Part shown: positions 1 through 9,903 of the stretch, piece by piece
How positions within the stretch are numbered: position 1 is the first letter of the stretch
How the letters are laid out: each line of letters starts with the position of its first letter
Assembly (NCBI GenBank): GCA_963754065.1
Contig: CAVWFH010000003.1
Location: 54,123 to 118,122 of the forward strand
Source: JALORV01 sp963754065
GTDB taxonomy: Bacteria; Pseudomonadota; Gammaproteobacteria; Burkholderiales; Burkholderiaceae_F
DNA length: 64,000 nt
Reading direction: 5' to 3'
Program-made: the position numbers and the translations under genes
Notes under the pieces: model-generated
Seen by the model: only the letters and a program-made list of their open reading frames with translations
The model's database searches: none
Told to the model about the DNA's origin: nothing

Positions 1-1
1 T

Positions 2-316
2 GACATTGCGGCGGGCATCCGCCTTTTGGCGGGTGGCGCAGACCCGGGCTGGAACTTCGTCGTTACCGCCCAGCGTGCCCAGCTCGAGCGCCCAGGAGAA
101 AAACCGGTGCGCTTCCCGTCGGCGCCCTTCCTCGCGCCGCCCAAGGGCGATGGCACGCGCGTCATCGACGCCTGGTCGTCGCTGGACGGCGGCACCGTGC
201 GCGTCGAGATCACCGAGGAAATGTGCAGCGACGGACGCTCGGAAACGGCCTACGGCGCCAGGGTGATGCTGCGCTACGGCAGCCGCAGCTACGAAGGGTG
301 CGCCACTCGGTTCTGA
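2..316 (+). CDS. COG3650-type envelope protein, 5'-truncated
   Basis: The reading frame is open from base 2, so the gene begins outside the window; the TTG at 26 is unlikely to be the true start. About 104 residues are visible. The pattern 'AGGADPGWNFVV', a later 'CSDGRSETAYGA' and a final 'YEGCATRF' matches the C-terminal half of the COG3650 family of small periplasmic or lipoprotein domains (G-x-EPxW near the start, C-x-D-x-x-S later and GC at the end). The function of that family is not established. Family assignment is by motif memory and moderately secure. Confidence 0.6.
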   Translation, partial: DIAAGIRLLAGGADPGWNFVVTAQRAQLERPGEKPVRFPSAPFLAPPKGDGTRVIDAWSSLDGGTVRVEITEEMCSDGRSETAYGARVMLRYGSRSYEGCATRF

Positions 317-503
317 CGGCCCGGCCCTCGCGGCCGGTGCTCGCGTCGGCGGCGCGACCCACATAGAATGCCTTCGGCCTTTTCGCCGAAGGGTTCGATC
401 GCCGTCCGCCTGAAGCGTTCGGATTCCCGGCAGGTCAGCAGTACAAGCGCGCCAATCGAGAGCGTGCGAACTCATTCAATTGACCTCCCTGGAGACTACT
501 TCA

Positions 504-1445
504 ATGAATCGTCTGCTTGCTGTTGTCCTGATGTGCCTGGCGTCGGCCGTGTCGGCACAGGCCTGCCCGGAAAAGAACCTGATGTACTGGCAAGCGTTCC
601 CGCCCGGGGGCGAAACCGATATCTCGGGACGTCACCAGCAAGTGGTGTTGAAGAAGAAGTGCCCGGCGATCGACATGATCATCCAGTACAAGCCGGGCGC
701 CGGCGGCGGCCTGATGTGGGCGCAGATCAACCAACTGCCGGGCGATGGCCAGAATATCGTCGGTATCAACCTGCCGCACATGGTGTTCCAGCCGCTCGAG
801 GGACAGGTGCAGTACAAGACCGACGACATCGTTCCGGTCTACTGGTATCACTACACGCCGGACGCGCTGGTGGTGCTCGAATCGAGCCCGATCAAGACCT
901 TCCAGGACTTCGTCAAGGTCGCCAAGGCCGATCCGGGCAAGCTGAGCCTCGGCGGCTCCGGCCTCAATTCGGCCAACCACGCGGCGAACGAGCGGATGAA
1001 TGCCGCGTTCGGCGTGAAGACGACCTACATCCCGTTCAAGGGCACGGGCGACATGACGACCTCGGTTCTCGGCGGCCATGTCGACGGCGCGATGACCTAC
1101 ACCGCATTCGCGGTCAACAACAAGGGCAAGGTCCGTGCGCTGGCGGTCGCGATGGACAAGCGTCACCCGTTGCTCCCCGACACGCCGACCTTCAAGGAAC
1201 TCGGCGTCGACTGGGTGGACGGTGCCTACCGCGGCATCGCGATGCCGAAGTCATCGACGCCGGAGCAGCGCAAGCGCGTCTCCGATCTGTGGGCGGTGCT
1301 TAACAATGATCCCGAGATGAAGGAACTCGCCGCCAAGAGCGGTTTCGAGCTGATCAACGTCGGCGTCGACGGCATGGACAAGTTCATGGCCGAGAAGATC
1401 CGCGTGTACTCCGGCGTGGCCAAGCAGATGGGGCTCGGCAAGTAG
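504..1445 (+). CDS. Bug-family tripartite tricarboxylate transporter substrate-binding protein
   Basis: Periplasmic solute-binding protein of about 313 residues (TctC/Bug family) that captures a carboxylate or related small ligand for a TTT-type transporter. It starts at the ATG at 504, with GGAG about ten bases upstream, and has a signal peptide ending near 'VSAQA'. Family features are the early 'FPPGGETDISGR', 'YKPGAGGG', the central 'LSLGGSG' and 'IPFKGTGDM', and 'HPLLPDTPTFKELG' near the C-terminus. No TctA or TctB membrane subunit is nearby, which is usual for the many orphan Bug proteins of Betaproteobacteria. The ligand cannot be inferred. Confidence 0.9.
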   Translation: MNRLLAVVLMCLASAVSAQACPEKNLMYWQAFPPGGETDISGRHQQVVLKKKCPAIDMIIQYKPGAGGGLMWAQINQLPGDGQNIVGINLPHMVFQPLEGQVQYKTDDIVPVYWYHYTPDALVVLESSPIKTFQDFVKVAKADPGKLSLGGSGLNSANHAANERMNAAFGVKTTYIPFKGTGDMTTSVLGGHVDGAMTYTAFAVNNKGKVRALAVAMDKRHPLLPDTPTFKELGVDWVDGAYRGIAMPKSSTPEQRKRVSDLWAVLNNDPEMKELAAKSGFELINVGVDGMDKFMAEKIRVYSGVAKQMGLGK

Positions 1446-1457
1446 TCCTTCGTTTCT

Positions 1458-1493
1458 GCCGGGCGGCGATGGCGGTGTCCGTCGCCGCCCGGC
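1458..1493 (+). terminator. Stem-loop after the Bug gene
   Basis: A perfect 12-bp inverted repeat (1458-1469 with 1482-1493, 12-nt loop) lies 12 bases after the stop codon. It lacks a following T-run, so it is a possible terminator or 3' stabilising hairpin rather than a classic intrinsic terminator. Confidence 0.5.
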
Positions 1494-1550
1494 CTCGGCC
1501 TGCATCGGAGCCGACGGTCTAAGCTCGCTTCGATTCCAAGCGGAGGGACC

Positions 1551-2264
1551 ATGCCTCAGTTCACCGTCAACGCATCGCGCTTCGATCCGTACAAGAACTT
1601 CAAGTTCCGGGTCATCTGGGATGGGCGCATCGTCGCGGGCATCAGCCACGTCAGCGCGCTGGTGCGCACGACGGAGGTCGTTTCTTTCCGCAATGGGGGC
1701 GATCCGAGCACCGTGCGGCGCATGCCGGGGCAGACCGAGTTCGAGCCGATCACGCTCGAACGCGGCGTCACGCACGATCTCGAATTCGAGCGCTGGGCCA
1801 ACAAGGTCTGGAACCTGAACTCCGGCCTCGGTGCCGAGGTTTCGCTCAGAGACTTCCGCAAGGACGTGCGCCTGGAATTGCTGAACGAGGCAGGCCAGGT
1901 CGTGCTTGCCTACCTGATCTATCGCTGCTGGGTGTCGCGCTACGAGGCGTTACCGGAGCTCGACGCGAATGCCACCGGTGTAGCGATCCAGTCGATCACC
2001 CTGGAAAACGAAGGCTGGGAACGCGACATCGCGGTCGTCGAGCCGCTGGAACCAGGGTTTGACGAGCCCGCGAACGTGACGCCCCCGCCGCCGGGGACGG
2101 CCCCGAAGCCTCCGGGACCAGCGCCGTCGCCGCCAAAGTCCCCGCCATCTCCTCCACCGACCGCGCCCCCCACGCTGCCGCCGCCGAGCGGATTCCTTCC
2201 GGTGCGGGTCCCCAAGCTGCCGCGCCCGCGCAAGTCGACGGCCAAGTCGCGCAAGCGCGGTTAG
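1551..2264 (+). CDS. Phage T4 gp19-like / contractile-injection tail tube protein
   Basis: A 237-residue protein whose first ~160 residues resemble the T4 gp19-like inner tube proteins of phage tails and extracellular contractile injection systems: 'DPYKNFKFRVIWDGR' at the N-terminus, 'RTTEVVSFRNGG', 'ERGVTHDLEFERW' and 'ALPELDANATGVAIQ'. The last ~70 residues are an unusual proline-rich linker followed by a basic tail, which ordinary tube proteins do not have. The start is the ATG at 1551 after GCGGAGGG. It is followed 9 bases later by the adaptor-like gene. No sheath, baseplate or ATPase gene is in the neighbourhood. Confidence 0.75.
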   Translation: MPQFTVNASRFDPYKNFKFRVIWDGRIVAGISHVSALVRTTEVVSFRNGGDPSTVRRMPGQTEFEPITLERGVTHDLEFERWANKVWNLNSGLGAEVSLRDFRKDVRLELLNEAGQVVLAYLIYRCWVSRYEALPELDANATGVAIQSITLENEGWERDIAVVEPLEPGFDEPANVTPPPPGTAPKPPGPAPSPPKSPPSPPPTAPPTLPPPSGFLPVRVPKLPRPRKSTAKSRKRG

Positions 2265-2273
2265 GACGACACC

Positions 2274-2783
2274 ATGGCGCGCATCGCGCAAGGCGCACTG
2301 GTCGACGTCGGTCCGCTCGGTCTGCAGCCGCGTGCCCTGGTGTTCGAGCTCAATCCGAGTCGCGTCGTCCGGCGACTCGAGCCGGCGACGCGCGGCCGCC
2401 CGGTCGAACGTATCCATTTGCGGGTGCCGTTCGATGCGACCATTGCGCTGGAGCGACCGGACCTGAGTTCGGACGCCGTGCGGCATGGTGTGCGGCCTCA
2501 GCTCGCGGCATTGCAGCGAATGGCGGGACTGAGTTCACCGGTGCTGTTCGTCTGGGGCGACCGTACGGTGGCGGTCCGAATCGATGCGCTGGAAATCCGC
2601 GAGCACTTCTTCGATGCGAACCTCAATCCAATCCGGGCGACGGCGCGCATCGATCTGCGCGTGACTCGCGAGGCGCCCGGCTTCTTCACCCAGTGGCTGG
2701 CGCAGATCCAGCAGTCTGATAGCGAGCAAATCGACGATCTGGCCCGGCGCGCCCTCGTGCCGGCGCAATTCGACGAGCGCTAG
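2274..2783 (+). CDS. Contractile-injection-system tube/adaptor-like protein (CIS_tube type)
   Basis: A 169-residue protein with the signature 'LVFELNPSRVVRR' near residue 25, a later 'VRHGVRPQLAALQRM' and 'VLFVWGDRTVAVRIDALEI', as in the tube-end/tape-adaptor proteins of eCIS and phage tails (Afp7-like, Pfam CIS_tube). Those proteins often carry a C-terminal LysM domain; none is visible here. It is 9 bases downstream of the gp19-like gene, so the two are probably co-transcribed and interact. The rest of an injection machine is absent from the window. Confidence 0.6.
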   Translation: MARIAQGALVDVGPLGLQPRALVFELNPSRVVRRLEPATRGRPVERIHLRVPFDATIALERPDLSSDAVRHGVRPQLAALQRMAGLSSPVLFVWGDRTVAVRIDALEIREHFFDANLNPIRATARIDLRVTREAPGFFTQWLAQIQQSDSEQIDDLARRALVPAQFDER

Positions 2784-2922
2784 GCGCGGCCGCGTGCCCT
2801 GCCAACCGACCGGAATGCCGCCATACGCGTGATCGGAGCGTGACCGGACTCGTCTTTACATCCTCAGCCGGCGGGGCTAAGGTCAACGCGCCAGAAAAGC
2901 CGCGCGGGCGGTGGAGGAAACG

Positions 2923-3360
2923 ATGTATCAACGCATACTGCTGGCTTACGACGGCTCCGAGTCCGGCCAGAAGGCACTGCTCGAAAGCCATGACATCGCA
3001 CAATGGAGCAATGCCCAGTTGTTCCTCATCGCGGTCATGCCGAATCCGGCGGCATTCATTGCAGTCGACGGCGGCGTATACGACGCCGGCCGCGATGAAA
3101 TCGAACGCAAGAAGTACAACGCCATCCTCGAAGACGGGCTTCAGCGTCTGAAATCATCGGGACACGAAGTGCAGGGCGAGCTGCTGGTCGGTGACTCGGT
3201 CCACGAAATCACGACGTACGCGCGCAAGATCAACGCCGATTTGATCGTCGTCGGCCACAAGCATCTTGAGGGATGGGCTGCGCGCTGGTGGCGCGGGTCG
3301 ACGTCCGGATCACTGATCGAAAACGCGCACTGCAACGTGCTGGTGGTGATCACCCACTGA
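2923..3360 (+). CDS. Universal stress protein (UspA family)
   Basis: A single-domain UspA-fold protein of about 145 residues. It begins 'MYQRILLAYDGSESGQKA', with the conserved first-strand Asp, and ends 'NADLIVVGHKHLEGWAARWW' then 'GSTSGSLIENAHCNVLVV', which is the nucleotide-binding strand and loop. The second Gly of the usual G-2x-G is replaced by His, so ATP binding is plausible but not certain. The start is the ATG at 2923 with GGAGG at 2913-2917; the GTG at 2911 overlaps that ribosome site and is rejected as the start. Confidence 0.9.
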   Translation: MYQRILLAYDGSESGQKALLESHDIAQWSNAQLFLIAVMPNPAAFIAVDGGVYDAGRDEIERKKYNAILEDGLQRLKSSGHEVQGELLVGDSVHEITTYARKINADLIVVGHKHLEGWAARWWRGSTSGSLIENAHCNVLVVITH

Positions 3361-3378
3361 GCGCCGCGGCTGCGGCGC
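3361..3378. terminator. Hairpin between convergent genes
   Basis: A 7-bp perfect stem (3361-3367 with 3372-3378, 4-nt loop) fills the 20-base gap between the convergent stop codons of the universal stress gene and the YbaY/NlpE/META gene. It could stop transcription from both sides, though no T-run is present. Confidence 0.4.
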
Positions 3379-3380
3379 AC

Positions 3381-4793
3381 TCAACGCAGCGGCCGTGACT
3401 CGAAGCGTGCCAGCACGGCACCAGCGGCATCCATCAGCTCGAGGTGGATGCCGGTGATGCGCCAGCTCCGCACCCGTGCGAGCGCTTCCAGGAATGCCTT
3501 TTCGGTTTCCATTCCTTCGACGCACGCCATCATCGTGCCGGCCAGGGTGCCGAAGATGAGTTCACTGCCTTTCAACGTGTAGCTGCCCGACAGGCGATTG
3601 CAGCCGGTGGAGCCGGCGACGCGCGCGTTTTCCGTATGCAGAACCAGGCTGGCCTCACGCGATCGAGGCTGCTCGGTGGCCACGACCGGCATTCCGTTCA
3701 GTGCCGTCAGTACCCAAGCCACGTCCAGCAGGCCGGCCGTCGCCCCAAGCGGACCGCAGGTTTCGCCGGGCCACGCACCGATAAAGCGATGGACGACCAG
3801 TGTCGGCTGCACACCCTTGCCTTCCATGCGGGGCAGGAGCTTTACTTCGCCGTCGACGCTGACGAGCAAGGGTTGTCCAGGCTCCTTCCGCAGTTTCAGG
3901 TACTCGCGCTCGAGCGTCGCACTCTGACCCTGCGGAGCGACGGGCCAGCGCTGGCCTGTCAGGCATTCGGAAAAACTGCCTGCATCAGCCAGGTACCGGA
4001 CCATCCCGCGCATCGCCAGTCGCGCTTCGATCGGCTCGAATCGCGGAGTGCGCACGAGCGCGTAGTTCAATGTCGACTCGATGTCGCGGCCGTCCAGCGC
4101 AAGCTTGCGCAACGTCCTCGGGTCGACCACGCGGAACAGCTCGGGCGCTTCGCGGCCGCCTTTGAGCGTCAGCGTGCGGCCATCGGCCGATACCATCCAC
4201 GCGCCGATGTCGTAGTGACTGCCGTCCTTGCGGCCGACGTACTCGGTGCCGAGGAAGTAAGACTGGTCCGCGAACAGGTTGAGGCGGTAACGCAGCGCCT
4301 CGCAATCCGCGCAGGGCAGGTCCCCGGTGAAACTGGCTGGCAGCGGGCCGAATGACCGAGCACCGGGCGGGCCTTTCGGACCGCCAGCGATGAAGGGCCG
4401 GGGACCTCCGGCAGCCCGCAACACGACAGCCACTTCGCGGCCGTTGCCCTGCGTCAGCACCGGGTAGGCGCGGTCGGTCGTCAACAACAGCTTGCCTTCG
4501 ACAGAGATCGTTGCGCGCACCGAATAGCGACGGTGATCTTCGATACGCTTCGGATCGATGTCGATGGCGAAGTCGATCGGCGGAGGGCCCGGGTTGTCGA
4601 TGCGTACCGAGCCGATGACCGCTGCCGCCGCGTCGGCCCGCGACACGTCCTGAACGCTCGCCTCGAACACGGCCGTCGGCGGCAACGCGATGCGCTGCAC
4701 GAAGGTCGCGGTGCCCTTGATCGTTTCGGCACAGGCTGTGCCGATCGAAAACATCGTCAGCGGGAAAACGATGCAGATCAGTCGCAGGAACAT
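3381..4793 (-). CDS. Three-domain envelope protein: YbaY, NlpE and META domains
   Basis: An exported protein of about 470 residues. After a signal peptide ending 'GTACA' comes a YbaY-like domain ('IKGTATFVQRIALPPTAVFEASVQD', here split for length). Next is an NlpE-type domain with the CxxC motif 'LPCADCEAL', then a linker, and a C-terminal META/HslJ domain ('VAGSTGCNRLSGSYT', later 'MMACVEGMETEKAFL'). Each domain is common in outer-envelope stress lipoproteins, so a role in envelope or copper/heat stress is inferred. The start at 4793 is chosen because it opens the signal peptide. The Cys in the signal does not form a good lipobox. Confidence 0.75.
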   Translation of the reverse strand: MFLRLICIVFPLTMFSIGTACAETIKGTATFVQRIALPPTAVFEASVQDVSRADAAAAVIGSVRIDNPGPPPIDFAIDIDPKRIEDHRRYSVRATISVEGKLLLTTDRAYPVLTQGNGREVAVVLRAAGGPRPFIAGGPKGPPGARSFGPLPASFTGDLPCADCEALRYRLNLFADQSYFLGTEYVGRKDGSHYDIGAWMVSADGRTLTLKGGREAPELFRVVDPRTLRKLALDGRDIESTLNYALVRTPRFEPIEARLAMRGMVRYLADAGSFSECLTGQRWPVAPQGQSATLEREYLKLRKEPGQPLLVSVDGEVKLLPRMEGKGVQPTLVVHRFIGAWPGETCGPLGATAGLLDVAWVLTALNGMPVVATEQPRSREASLVLHTENARVAGSTGCNRLSGSYTLKGSELIFGTLAGTMMACVEGMETEKAFLEALARVRSWRITGIHLELMDAAGAVLARFESRPLR

Positions 4794-4913
4794 GCAAGCA
4801 CCCGGTCGCCAAGGCACGCGGGGTGAGCGCGCCGCAGGTCGATTCTGCCTGCATCCTCAAGAAGCGACTTCGTTGCCGCTGTTCCCTGAAGCGTCGGCCG
4901 TCGCGACGGCGGC

Positions 4914-4943
4914 AAAAAGAGGCCCGCCGAACATGGGCGGGCC
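4914..4943 (-). terminator. Rho-independent terminator of the CHRD PEP-CTERM gene
   Basis: On the minus strand an 8-bp perfect GC stem (4921-4928 with 4936-4943, loop of 7) is followed by five T residues (the A-run at 4914-4918 on the plus strand). It lies about 18 bases after the stop of the PEP-CTERM gene. This is the best intrinsic terminator in the window. Confidence 0.85.
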
Positions 4944-4960
4944 GTGCAGGCGCAGGACGC

Positions 4961-5545
4961 TCAGCGCGCCGCCGAGCGCCGCCGCAGCACGCCGAGGCCG
5001 GCCAGCGCGATGCCGAACAGTGCCAGCGACGCAGGTTCCGGCACCTGGATCAATGTCCCGCGGATCTCGCCGCCTGGGGCAAACGTGGAGTGGATGTTCA
5101 GGTAGCTGCGGCCGCCGAGCATGCCCGCCACCAGCGCCGCGAACGCGCTTTGGACTGTCCCACCGTTGTTGGTGATGAAGGTTGGGTTGTAGGACGAAGC
5201 CAAATCCATATCGAACGTGTTCTGGTACGTGCCGCTGGATACACCGAGCGGAAAGCCACTAAAGCTGGGAACCTGCGTGGCCACCGGCGAGGTCGGCGTC
5301 GTGTTGCAGCAGTGGATGTGCGAGGCGGTGGTAAGGCCGAGCAGATTGGCAAAGACCACATCGAGCGTCATGGTGAGGGCGACCGTATCGACATCGATCT
5401 TCGCGCTGCCAAAGCCCGGACTCACCACCGGCGGGGCCTCATTCGCACCCAGCAGGTCAACCTCGAAGTGATAAAGGGCGGCCTGGACCGTGCTCGCCGA
5501 GAGCAGAGACAGCGCAGCAAACAGGGTCAGCATCGTTCGCTTCAT
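4961..5545 (-). CDS. CHRD-domain protein with PEP-CTERM anchor
   Basis: A secreted protein of 194 residues: signal peptide ending 'STVQA', one CHRD domain ('LLGANEAPPVVSPGFGSA', 'ASHIHCCN', 'RSYLNIHSTFAPGGEIRG') and a C-terminal PEP-CTERM signal ('VPEPASLALFGIALAGLG' followed by Arg residues). PEP-CTERM proteins are cut and anchored by an exosortase, which is not in this window. The start is the ATG at 5545 with GGAGG just upstream; the open frame continues far upstream by chance. CHRD domains occur in chordin and many bacterial surface proteins; the function here is unknown. Confidence 0.9.
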   Translation of the reverse strand: MKRTMLTLFAALSLLSASTVQAALYHFEVDLLGANEAPPVVSPGFGSAKIDVDTVALTMTLDVVFANLLGLTTASHIHCCNTTPTSPVATQVPSFSGFPLGVSSGTYQNTFDMDLASSYNPTFITNNGGTVQSAFAALVAGMLGGRSYLNIHSTFAPGGEIRGTLIQVPEPASLALFGIALAGLGVLRRRSAAR

Positions 5546-5836
5546 GGGGCACCTCCGCGGGTTATTGATTGCCACCAGGATTGGCGAGGGAACTGGCAAG
5601 CAAGCAATGCACCACGACCGAAAATCAACGGACTGCGCGCGGCGCGTCGCGCGGATGTCAAGCCGGTCGACAGTGTCACGTGCCCGCGCCGGGTAGTCAG
5701 CCGGGACGCCGGCACGGCGTGCAATGCACCGCGCCGCCGTGCACGTTCCTAACACTGGCAGAAGGCGTCGAGGCGGGCTGTCGGCCACCTGTGCCACACG
5801 GCTATGCTCGCCATCGCCTCCCTGACCTGAGATGTT

Positions 5837-6514
5837 ATGGATAAAACCGCACTGATTGTCGGCGCTGGCGGCGGTGTCAGCGCGTCGTTCGCGCGCGTGC
5901 TGGCCGGCCACGGCTATCGCATCGTGCTGGCGTCGCGCAGCGCGGCCGACCGCACGCCCGAACTGGACAACGCACTGCGCATTGCCTGCGATGCAACCGA
6001 CGCGCACGACGTTGCGCGCTTGTTTCAGCGAGTCGATGACGAGATGCCGCCGCTCGGGGTCGTGCTCTACAACCCGAGCTTCCGCACGCGTGGTCCGCTG
6101 ATCGATCTGGTCGCCGCCGACGTGCAACGTTCGCTGCAGGTGACAGCCTTCGGCGCGTTCCTGGTGGCGCAGCAGGCCGCGCGGCGCATGCTGGCGCAGG
6201 GCGCCGGCTCGCTGCTCTTTACGGGCGCATCGGCCAGCGTCAAAGGTTATGCGCAGTCGGCGCCGTTTGCGATGGGCAAGTTCGCACTGCGCGGACTGGT
6301 GCAGAGCATGGCACGCGAGCTGGCGCCGCAGAACATCCACGTGGCGCACGTCGTCATCGACGGCGCGGTACGCGGCAGCGGCTATCCCGAGTCCACCCCT
6401 GACAGCCAGCTCGATCCGGACGCGATAGCGCAGAGCATGTGGCACCTTGTCCAGCAGCCACGCACCGCGTGGAGCTGGGAGATCGAAGTGCGGCCCTGGA
6501 TGGAGAAATTCTGA
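5837..6514 (+). CDS. SDR-family protein with Phe in place of the catalytic Tyr
   Basis: A Rossmann-fold protein of 225 residues related to short-chain dehydrogenases. The cofactor loop is 'VGAGGGVSASFA', not the usual TGxxxGxG; the NNAG site is 'YNPS'; and the active-site stretch reads 'APFAMGKFAL', so the catalytic Tyr of YxxxK is Phe while Lys is kept. This matches a known atypical SDR subgroup (SDR_c10-like) that lacks the normal tetrad. It may bind NAD(P) without normal oxidoreductase chemistry. It is monocistronic, divergent from the PEP-CTERM gene. Confidence 0.85.
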   Translation: MDKTALIVGAGGGVSASFARVLAGHGYRIVLASRSAADRTPELDNALRIACDATDAHDVARLFQRVDDEMPPLGVVLYNPSFRTRGPLIDLVAADVQRSLQVTAFGAFLVAQQAARRMLAQGAGSLLFTGASASVKGYAQSAPFAMGKFALRGLVQSMARELAPQNIHVAHVVIDGAVRGSGYPESTPDSQLDPDAIAQSMWHLVQQPRTAWSWEIEVRPWMEKF

Positions 6515-6537
6515 GAGTGCCGCGCCGTGCGGCTGGA

Positions 6538-8355
<1,818 letters not shown>

Positions 8356-8423
8356 TGGCGCAGCGTAGCAGCGCAGCCGGTCGGTTATCGTGTCGGACCC
8401 CACCCGCACAGGTCGTCGTCTCA

Positions 8424-9185
8424 ATGGATCCCATCCTGATTGCCGCTGTCGTACTTGCATTCACTTTCGGTGGTGCGCTGTTCGGCCTCTGGATACGCAC
8501 GAAGCTGCCTGAGCATCACTTAATCGACGCGACCAAGGACACCGTGAAGCTCGGCATCGGCATGGTGGCCACGATGACGGCTCTCGTGCTGGGCCTGGTG
8601 ACCGCCTCAGCCAAGAACTCATTCGATTCCGTGGACTCCGCGGTCAAGCACACCGCGATCGATCTGCTCACGCTCGACCGGTTGCTGGCGCGCTACGGTC
8701 CGGAGGCAGCGCCGACGCGCGCCGCGTTGAAGAAGGCAGTCGGCGGCAAGATCGAGCAACTGTGGCCAAAGGATGAATCGAAGTCGCCGCACGTCGATCC
8801 CGCTCCGTCAGGGGTGGCGCTCGAGAACCTGGTCGAAAGCATGCGCACGCTGACGCCCCAAAATGATGCCCAGCGCCGACTTCAATCGCGAGCGCTGGAT
8901 CTCGGCGAGAGCCTGCTGACCACGCGCTGGCTGGCAGTGGCGGACCAGACCACGTCGATCCCCTTTGCGTTTCTCGTGATCCTGCTGTTCTGGCTGCTGA
9001 TCATCTTCGCGAGCTTCGGATTGTTCGCCCCGCGCAACGGTACGGTGGTGGTCGTGTTGTTCGTCTGCGCCGTTTCGGTGGCGGGGGCCGTGTTCCTCGT
9101 ACTGGAGATGGACCGGCCGCTCGAAGGTCTCATCAAGGTCTCGCCGGATCCCCTGCGCTTCGCGCATGAACGGATGAATACGTAA
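8424..9185 (+). CDS. DUF4239 (bestrophin-like) membrane protein
   Basis: A membrane protein of 253 residues with an N-terminal transmembrane helix (residues ~3-25), a second at ~45-65 ('GMVATMTALVLGLVTASAK'), a soluble central part with 'TAIDLLTLDRLLARYGPEA' and two C-terminal helices ('FAFLVILLFWLLIIFASFG', 'VVVLFVCAVSVAGAVFLVLEM'). This layout and the final 'DRPLEGLIKVSPDPLRFA' match DUF4239, a family distantly related to bestrophin channels. It starts 68 bases from the divergent helicase gene. Transport substrate unknown. Confidence 0.8.
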   Translation: MDPILIAAVVLAFTFGGALFGLWIRTKLPEHHLIDATKDTVKLGIGMVATMTALVLGLVTASAKNSFDSVDSAVKHTAIDLLTLDRLLARYGPEAAPTRAALKKAVGGKIEQLWPKDESKSPHVDPAPSGVALENLVESMRTLTPQNDAQRRLQSRALDLGESLLTTRWLAVADQTTSIPFAFLVILLFWLLIIFASFGLFAPRNGTVVVVLFVCAVSVAGAVFLVLEMDRPLEGLIKVSPDPLRFAHERMNT

Positions 9186-9345
9186 CCGGCCGCCTGTATC
9201 GGTCCCAGGCCCGACATGCTGCCCCAACGCAAGGTCTCCTCACTCCCGCCCGCTTCGCGAAACCGCCAATGACTTTCATCAGCAATGCCTCAGCGGACGG
9301 TTGCTAGGCTCCTGCGCGTCCGACTCCCGACCCGACGAGCACTCC

Positions 9346-9889
9346 GTGGCCAATACCTTGCTGCTGTACTCCACCAACTACGGCCTGTCGAAGAAGATCT
9401 GCGAGCGACTGCAGGCGAGCCTGCACCAGAAGGGCGAGCGCGCTGAGGTCGCACCGCTGGTGGGCCATACCGTCGACCCGGCATCGTTCGATGCGATCGT
9501 CATCGGTGCGAGCATCCGTCACGGCAAGCACAGTCCTGCGGTGCTGGAGTTCATCCGTGCCCACCGCTCACTGCTGGAATCGAAGCCGAGCGCGCTCTTT
9601 CTCGGTCAACCTGGTGGCGCGCAAACCGCTGAAGAACACGCCGCAGACCAACCCCTACCTGAAGCGGCTGGTCGCGCAATCGCCGTGGAAGCCGAAGCTC
9701 ACCGGCGTCTTCGCCGGCGAGCTCGACTACTCGCGCTACGGGCCGATCGACAAGCACATGATGCGGCTCGTCATGTGGATCAACAAGGGGCCGACCGACT
9801 TCGCGACCAAGGTGCAGTTCACCAACTGGGACGAGGTCGAGCGCTTCGCCGGTCAGGTCGCGCAACTGGTCGCAGCCCGCAGCGCCTGA
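9346..9889 (+). CDS. HemG-like flavodoxin-type protoporphyrinogen oxidase, one frameshift
   Basis: An FMN flavodoxin-fold protein of about 180 residues like HemG, which oxidises protoporphyrinogen IX to protoporphyrin IX and passes electrons to quinone. The N-terminal part ('TLLLYSTNYGLSKKICERL', 'DAIVIGASIRHGKHS') is in one frame. The second part ('SVNLVARKPLKNTPQTNPY', 'VFAGELDYSRYGPID', 'WDEVERFAGQVA') is in another. They join exactly if one T is removed from the TTT at about 9598-9601. The GTG at 9346 is the likely start, without a strong ribosome site. The frameshift is probably a sequencing error. Confidence 0.8.
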
Positions 9890-9903
9890 GACTCGGCACG
9901 CCG

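Noticed and set aside
26..316. Start of the first gene at the TTG at 26
   Set aside because: The frame is open to the window edge and family similarity begins before this codon, so the gene is cut by the window.
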